This document shows, in pieces, positions 37,401 through 46,677 of a DNA stretch of 64,000 bases. Positions within the stretch are counted from its first letter, which is position 1; each line of letters opens with the position of its first letter. The position numbers and the translations under genes were made by a program. Location of the stretch: NCBI GenBank assembly GCA_036937835.1, contig CM072870.1:3618501-3682500 (forward strand), in the 5' to 3' direction. Source of the DNA: Pampus argenteus. Lineage: Eukaryota > Chordata > Actinopteri > Scombriformes > Stromateidae. The notes beneath the pieces are model-generated. The model was not told the origin of the DNA, ran no database searches, and worked only from the letters and a program-made list of their open reading frames with translations.

Positions 37401-40400
37401 GGGCCGGCAACCCGGATCACCTGCCCGACCTCCCTTAGTGGACACTCGCGGCGGAAGTGTCCGGGCCGCCTGCACCTCCAGCACTCCTGTCCTGCCGCCC
37501 AAGGGACCCTCCGTGGGCTAGGCGCAGCGCCCCTAGCGGCAGGACCCTGTGGCGGAAGAGAAGGAGAAGAAGAAGGGATGTTAGTGCGGGGCGGGGGCGT
37601 CGGTCGAGCCGGTGTGTGTCTCTGGGGAACGGGAGCAGGTCTTCTACGGGGCGCCGGCACGGGACAGGCGGGAGCGGATGGCTGACGCTCCTGCGCCCGG
37701 GCTCTGGAGACGACGACTAGGTGGTCCTCCGCCAGAGTGATGGCTGCGGCCAGGTCCGCCGGGCGGTGCCCACGCACCCAGTCCGACGTCGCCGCAGGGA
37801 GTCCCTCCAAGAACTGCTCTGCCACGATCTGCCCCATCAGCCGTTCCTCGCCGGCGGAGTCCCCCGGTCGCAGCCATCGCGTCGCGTCCTTCAGCTGCCG
37901 GGCGAAGATGAACGGCCGATCAGCGGGCCCCAGCCTGGCTCCCCGAAACCGGCGGCGGTGGTCCTCCGCCGAGAAGCCCATCCGATCCAGAATGGCTCTC
38001 TTGATGTCCCCGTACCGATCCCGGTAGGGCCCCGGCAGGCCGAGCGCCGCCGTCTGGGCATCCCCCGACAGCAGGGGGAGCAGCCGCACGGCCCACTCCG
38101 CCTCCGGCCAGCCGCACGCCGACGCTGTTGCCTCGAACGCCTCCAGGTATGACTGGGCATCATCGCTCCCAGTCATCCTGGGCAGGGTCATGCCGGAGAG
38201 CGAGGGACGCGGCGACGTTGTCCCCTCCCGGACCAACATCGCCTCCAGCAGCTGCGTCTGCCTCTCCCTCTGATGCTGTAGCGCCGCGAGCTGCTGCCTG
38301 GTGAGCACGGCCTCGTCCCGCCTCACCGCGGTGACCTCCGCCACCATTTGGGTCAGCGCCGTCGCTTGCTGCGGCTCCGCCATTCCCTCTGTGCTGAGCC
38401 ACATTGGGTGCCAAAATGTGACAGCTTCTCTGTCTTCGTGGGTACTATCAGCACAGAGTAGACGGACCACAGCTTGTTGACAGCTTAAACACTTTATTTT
38501 AATACACCTCAAACATAAACACGGCAGCCGATCACAGGCGTGATGCTGTTGTCTGCCGTGTGTGTCTTTGTCTGTGTATTCTTCTCCGTGTCTTTGTCCG
38601 GGTGGCTTGGGTCGTGCTTCCCTGGTCATCCTTCCCTCTCCAGCACGCCACTATATCAGGAGGCGAGAGTGATTAACCACCTGGGAACCGGTGTGGCAAT
38701 CACTCTCACCTGGCGCTGCTCTCCTGAGCCCTCCCCGCACCTCTCTCCCGCAGCTGATGCACCACGCCCCCTCCACAGCACCCATTTCAAAAGTAGTTAG
38801 TGCTGTCTTATATATAACAAGAGTGACGGCAGCCTTAAGCATAAAGACATGGCAGCTATCCAGTTTCCCGTTTTCATCCACCTGTTTGTCCGTTATGTTC
38901 CACCTGGAGAGTCATGCAGGAAACAAAGTATCTATGGATCGAAAGCTCCTTGCAGCGATATAGAGGATTTTGTCATGATCTTGATATTGAGAAGGCGTAT
39001 CAGGACAAGTTGTGTCTATTGGAACGCTCAGAGATTTATCCTCAGCTACTGCAACAGGTCCTGTGTGTTGATGTCCTGACATTCAGACATGCTCAGTGCA
39101 CTACTCTGTCTGATCCAGTGCAAAGGCATCGGATCATACCTCCAACCTCACACAGCTTAGTCATATCAAAAAGAACAAACTATAATTATATTAACATAAC
39201 ACACCGAGCTCATTATTAAATACGTTCTCTGTTCTTATGTTCTCTTAGAATAAATACATAAGAAATATTTCATTGATACCCGTACATACTGCACGGTAAT
39301 TCTCTGTAATCTAACATTCTATGAAATCAACTTTCTGACATCTTCAACAAGGACAAGCTCTCATTTTTAGTAAATATATCCTCATTGTTGTATTATCGTG
39401 TATCATCTGTATGTGTTCGCAGATTGGAGCTTCTCTGATGTCCAGTAATGTTGGCAGTGGTCTGTTTATTGGTCTAGCGGGAACAGGAGCAGCAGAAGGC
39501 CTTGCTGTTGGGGGATTTGAATGGAATGTAAGAATCACTGTTACTTTTTCCTTCTTTACCACCTGCTCCCGTTGCTAACTTTCCCTGTCATTTCCTTGTC
39601 TCTGTCCTCTCCTGGTATGATTGACTCAACCTCATTTTAAGAAATCAATAATGGCATAAAATGACTTGATATCAGACGATATTAAATGTGTGCGTTGTAA
39701 GTGGAGTGCTCGTGTGTTTGTCTAGGCTGTGTGGGTGCTGGTGGCTCTGGGCTGGATCTTCATCCCTGTCTACATCTCTGCTGGCGTGGTGACGATGCCT
39801 GAATACCTGGCCAAACGCTTCGGAGGCCAGAGGATACGCTTATACATGTCTGTTCTGTCACTCATCCTCTACATCTTCACCAAGATATCTGTATGACACA
39901 CAAACACACACAAATATACATTTACCTCTAATCATTTGCCACACCCTTTTGTCCAAAGCAACATACCAATGAGGTATGAACTTGTGTGTGTGTGTGTGTG
40001 TGTATGCGTGTGTGTGTTACCCAGACAGATATCTTTTCAGGGGCATTGTTCATCCAGGTGTCATTGGGCTGGGATCTCTATCTGTCCACAGGCATACTGC
40101 TGGTGGTCACTGCTGCTTACACTGTGGCAGGTGCGCACACACACACACACACACACACAGAGTCACTATGTAACATTATACTGAGACAAACTCACTGCTG
40201 TCTTTTTGCCCATCGTGGACAGCCAGTAGCAGCACTTATTGGTCACAGCGTCACCACATCAATCACACCTGTCACACTGAAACTTCATTCTTGACCTTGG
40301 ACTTGGTAGTTTGACAACATAATCTAATCTCAAAGTCCATTTAAACTCATGTCATAGTCTTCATCAGCTAATAGAGTTCCTTGTATAATGCTACTTCATG

Positions 40401-42979
40401 TGAGCGTGTGTGTCTTTGTGTCTGTGTGTGTGTGTGTAGGTGGTTTGGCAGCAGTGATCTACACTGATGCGCTCCAAACTTTGATCATGGTTGGGGGAGC
40501 TTTCGTACTAATGTTCATAGGTATGATACACGCACACACTCACACACACACACACAGTCAGTATAGGCTTCAACATGCTGGAGACAGACTTTGTGGGATG
40601 TAGTATTCTACTGATTTTCTGTCCTCTGTGGATTGAAATTGATAATGACCTGGTGCAGTTTGTAATAACAGCGTTCACTCAGCGTCCGTGCATACTTTAT
40701 AGTTGTTAGTGCGCTCAGAGTTGCAGTTACTAGTGCTATTTGGGTGTAAAACAAATCCTATGCGCTGGAGCTAGCAGGCAGACTGGACCTGCTTTCATAG
40801 TACAGACAAATAAAGGCTGATATATGGCATTAATCACAAATAATAATCTCTCAGACAAAAGACCCCAGAGTAGGAGCAGCAAACATTGAGACGCTGTATG
40901 ACAGCTGGTAATGGTTCACACTTTGTTCCAAAAGGACAAATTGTCCCAATGTATGTGATGTAGTCTGGACGTCCTCCCTGTTCCACTCATCAGCAGGCCT
41001 TTTTAGTTATTATATTACACTGCACATTATATGTGTATACATTATACTTTCTAAAATGCTCTAACCAGCATTCTTGTCTGTTACACCTTTTAATACGTGT
41101 CAATTTCAAGATAATCCTTATAATAAATGATATATAACCAATGTCAGCTAATACACGGCATATGCAATCTTTTTATGAGTCATTATTAACATTTGATGAT
41201 AAATAAAACAGAAAAAAATATATCCTATTATTTCCACTTGTTCCATCCTAAACTCTCTGATCTGCTCATATCAAAACATGATGGAGACAAAATGATGAAG
41301 ATGGCTCAGTAACAAAGAGTTCCTAACTTTTATCAACCTATTTTTTTAGCTCACATTATAACATATCATTCCCACTGACGTTGATTCTATGTAGAAAGGA
41401 CTTCCTATTAGGATGCCTGCTGATTGAATAATCATGTTTACGAATGACTCCGACTCTGAATGTTTTGTTTGTACATTTCCAAGCGTTCGCTAAAGTCGGC
41501 TGGTATGAAGGTCTTGTGGAACGCTACATGTCAGCTGTGCCCTCTGTGACGGTCCCCAACAGCACCTGCCACCTGCCTCGTAGTGACGCCTTCCACTTGT
41601 TCAGAGACCCAGTATCAGGAGATTTACCCTGGCCAGGTCTGGTGTTTGGGCTCACTGTACTGGCTACATGGGTCTGGTGCACTGATCAGGTAACTTTACC
41701 TGTACACTAATACATGTAGTGCATAGAATGTTTGGATACTGACACATTGTTTGTCTTTTTGTCTCTGTGCTCCAGCACGTTAGACTGAAAATGAAATGAT
41801 GAAGAGGATGTGTCCAAACATAAGGACCAAAGAAGTGTCATTATTAGCCTCATGAGAAAGAAAAAAAAACAAAAATCAATGAGTTTTAAGTGTATTGAAA
41901 TCAAATGTGCCAGTACGCCAAACAGTACAGTAATAAATGTTCTGGAGCAAAAAGTATGGACTAATAAGACAAAGTTCAACCTAGACTAGAGGGATGATAG
42001 TAGTATCACCCCATGTAATGGCCTCAGCTTGTATAGTTGCCAATGGAATCAGCAGGCATGCATGTATTCAATGAGAGCAGGTTGCAGCAAAGACTAGAGG
42101 AGGAGAGTAAAGTGGTGTGCTGCTGTTCTGCTGGCATCATGAATGAGTGATCAGGTTACAGAGCAGCTGAGCACTCCGTACATAATGCATCTCTTTGGCC
42201 ACAGTTATATGGCTGAAACAGTATTGCTGAAACAGACACAACTTTAGTAAATATATATATATACATATTAGTCGTGTGACGAGATCTCGCGAGATAAAAA
42301 TCGGCAAGATTTCTCGTCGGGTTGGAAATCGGTCTCACGAGATTTGTTGTCCAACAAGCAGCCGGAAAACACATGCATAACTATTTGCGACGCCCCCGCC
42401 ACTTTTAAATTGTGATCCAACAAGCAGCCGAATGACGTCGGAAAACAAAAAAACAAAGTTAAATAAAAGTCTGTTGTCCAGGCATTCATATTTGTATTTT
42501 TGTTTTCTTAAAATCTCATCTCGTCTCGATCTCGTGAACCCAAACTCGTGTCTCGTCTCGTCTCATGAACTGAGTGTCTCATCACACCCCTAATACATAT
42601 ACATAAACACATAAATCACATAATTCTCAAACATATCACTCTGTTATTAGAAAGGTTGCACTCTCACATGCCAGATGAGTATAAATCTCAGGGACCGACA
42701 GTATTCTTGGCTCAGACACACACATCATATACAACACTAGTGTACATGTGTTTCTGTTGATCCCTGATTTCAAAGACAACATTGGACATCACTCAACACA
42801 GGCAAGAATGTAATATCTTGTTTTATTCCATTATTACACCGTTGGTCTATAAACACCACCAGCATACTCACATATGAAGCAACACTTACACACAAAAACA
42901 CACCCTGATAACAAATGTTATTGGTGCTTTCTTGCCAAAAAACCTTAGGTAAGTTGCATTTGCAGCCAAAAAAGATGCA

Positions 42980-43023
<44 letters not shown>

Positions 43024-43859
43024 TCATGTTTACTGATTCATGACAGAGCACAGTAGAGCCTGTATTTCAATGTGCCAGATACATATTAAACCAGCATTGC
43101 ATGTCTTCTTCTGAAGTATTGTATCATACTCAATAATAAAGGGATCTGACCAGCGGCCAGGAAAACTTTATTGGGGGCATTTCTAGCTGTAATTAATTAT
43201 ATAAGTAATACATTAAATCCAACTAAAATCCTGTCATCTGTACGTAAGCCACAAAAACAAGAGAGCTAAATAAAGTCTCCCCAGAAGCTATCTGTGGTTC
43301 TGAAATATAACACATGTACCTCCTCCAAAACACTGCTTATGCATATGACTTTTACAAAAATGATTCATATGTAAATGTACAATGATTCAAATGTAAATAC
43401 AGACAAAATTGCTCCCCCAATCCACAAGATTCCAAGTCTTATGTGGGCTTATATAGGATTTAAATATAACAGTGCTGACAGACCTTAAGATTTATCCAAA
43501 CAGTAAGGAGGGGTGCTTTATTACATACAATCCCACTGTATCAACCTGGAGTTACTGAATGAAGTTACTGCTGCTGTCAATCAATCAGTCACAAAAAAAG
43601 AGTGAATTATACTTTATACTGCAAAACTTTATGGATGTGTTAGTGCCAGTATATCATTTCACACAAATCTTTTGTGAATAGCACAGATTGCGGGTGCAAA
43701 TGTTGCACAATTCATGGTACTGTTAGCTTGCTAATCATTCTTCATATTGGAAACAGGTCAACATTCAGGGAGAATGATGAGCAGTCTCAAGCACTAAGAG
43801 AAGCACTAGTCCAATACAACTGAACAAAAAAAAAGCCATAATGTATAAACAATGTGTGT

Positions 43860-43897
<38 letters not shown>

Positions 43898-45032
43898 GTT
43901 ATAGTCCAGAGGTCTCTGTCAGCCAAGTCTTTGTCTCATGCCAAAGCAGGCAGCGTGTTGGGAGGCTACCTCAAACTGCTGCCCATGTTCTTTGTCGTCA
44001 TGCCAGGGATGATCAGCAGAGCGCTGTTCCCAGGTCAGTCGTTTTGATTACCTCATCAAACCACCCAAATGACTTTAATTGACTCAAATATATGTCCATC
44101 CATGGGGATTTCTTCAAATGTATTCATTGTATTCAACACTGTACATCATTGTGTCTCAAGCAATACCCTCTACCAAGAGTGATATAGATCAGATGAACAT
44201 TGATACATAATATGAGCAGACAGACAGAGATTCATAGCTTTTCCTGTTTACTATTTCCCTGACCATCAGTGTCAGCACAACCTGAGCTTAGCCAGGCACA
44301 ACGTGGAGTAGAGACTGATTACATTATTAGTGGGAGGAATCACAGAATCAGCAGGTGGAGTCGAGGCGAGCTTCAGTAATGACCAATCACATGAGCTACT
44401 ATCGTTCTCTTTAAAGCAACTTAATCTCTGTGAAGCAACTGAAGTTGCAAAATACAAATTCCGGACAGTCCAAAAATTCATATAAGTTCCTCCAAATATG
44501 CTTACATGACAGAAAAAACAAAACAAAAACCATTTGATTCTTTAAACTCACTTTGAACTTGTATTTAATAAAAACAACTATTAAATCACATAGTTGATCT
44601 GTGTACATACAATCTGGATTATTTAAAATTATTCTATTGTTAATTTGGAATTTGTGAGAAACAGCTTTCCAGCCTGATGTTTACAAAAATACAGAAAATA
44701 CTGTAATTACCATAGATTCTGGATCTTGATTAAAAGTGTGCTCCTCCAAAATGACCACATACAGACATAGACTCAAATATAATAGACCTGTGTCTGAGTG
44801 AAATTGCATAAGGACTGCATTTGACCTTACACCTGCAGGAACATAGGGCCCATTATCAAATTTTTCTGGATTCGGGATTAATAAAGCATTTATATATCTG
44901 TCTGTGTGTGTATTTGTAGAAGAGGTCGGTTGTGTGGATCCAGCTGTGTGTCAGAAAGTGTGTGGAACTTCAGTTGGTTGCTCCAACATCGCCTACCCTA
45001 AACTAGTGGTGGAGCTAATGCCTGTGGGTGAG

Positions 45033-45085
<53 letters not shown>

Positions 45086-46641
45086 TAACAAAAGGTCCTG
45101 GCATGTTAGAGTGCTGTGTTTAGTTACTTTTGCTAACATGGCTTAGAGAGCTTACGGTAATTAAGTTACGAGGAAATGTTGCACACCTGGTATTCAGAAT
45201 GAGGGATTTATCCACTTGCTTTGTTTCTGAATCTTTTACAAACAGTGAGAGGATTCATTCCTCATCACGTCCGACCTGCATCACAGGTAGCTTTCTGTCA
45301 TGCATCATATTTAATGCGAACAAGTTTACTCAAATATTGCAGGGTGTGAGGGTGGCTGTGTATGTGGTCTAAATACAAATATGCAAAAATCCATATGCAA
45401 ACCTACGCCACTGGTTTCACTACATTAGTAATGAGGAGTACTCTCCTGTTTTAGACCACATACACACCCATCCTCACACCCTGCATGGTGGCAGACAGAC
45501 AGATAAGATTTAAGGACTGCAAACAAATGAGGCTATGTACCTGGTGCCTGATTTAACGCTGTTAACGTTCCATAAATGCCAGTTTCCATGTCCTGACCGG
45601 CACACATACCCCGTATACATAGAAAAATCCTGTAAATCTGAAGGCATGCTAGTCTTAAATGAACTTACATTATAAAAATGAAAATATCAATACATATTTG
45701 AAAGGAGAATATCTCTGTTGACAAAAAAAACATGAATTCAAGGTCAACTTACCTGCATTTTAGAGAGCTCAGTGGGTGGACTGCAACTGGAACTGCAGTC
45801 AGCCTCTATAAAACAGGCAACTAGTATAAAAAGCACAGGTGTCATACATCCGCTCACGTGTGTCTTTTCCTTTCGTCTTAATCAATAACGCCATTATTGA
45901 TTCTGCTTATTAGTCGGATTCTTTAGCGATTCCTGATCAATTTTCTGTGTGGAAAAAAAAAGTAGTAATGTTATATCTCCAGCATTGGTGTGCAGCTTCC
46001 CAGAATTTCTTCATGCTAATTTCACCACGCCGTCATCTTTTAAATCCTTCTCTCTGTGCAGGTCTACGTGGTCTGATGCTAGCAGTGATGTTTGCTGCGC
46101 TCATGTCATCTCTGACCTCCATCTTTAACAGCAGCTCCACTTTGTTTACGCTGGACCTCTACCACAGAGCCAGGCCCAAGGCTTCAGAGATGGAGCTCAT
46201 GATCGTTGGAAGGTTCCACTTAATCATGTTTTCTCCTCTTATTGAGTAGTGTTTATTATTTATATGCTAATTTATTTATAAATTCTATGTTTCTTATTTG
46301 CTCTTTTCTTTTGGTGGTCATAATTACAGACTCTCCTGTCTGCTCTAAAATAAAATATATTTTTTTAAAAGGGTTATGGTGGAACAACAATAAAAATGAT
46401 TGTTCTGTCTTTGAGACTCCTTCCACAGCTGACAGATAATAATAATATTTTGTGTGTTTTCAGGGTGTTCATCCTGGTCTTGGTGTGTGTTAGTATCTTG
46501 TGGATTCCAGTCATTCAAACAGCCAATAGTGGACAGCTGTTTGATTATATCCAGTCAGTGACCAGTTTTCTAGCTCCGCCCATTACAGCTGTATTCCTAA
46601 TGGCTATCTTCTGGCCACGTGCCAACGAGCAGGTAGGTTTC

Positions 46642-46677
<36 letters not shown>

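Noticed and set aside
36582..38152. Several plus-strand ORFs of 90-200 codons
   Set aside because: They are antisense shadows of the GC-rich gag and LTRs.
38914..39219. 101-codon ORF 3' of the LTR element
   Set aside because: No recognisable domain; lies in slc5a9 intron 3 with no splice support.
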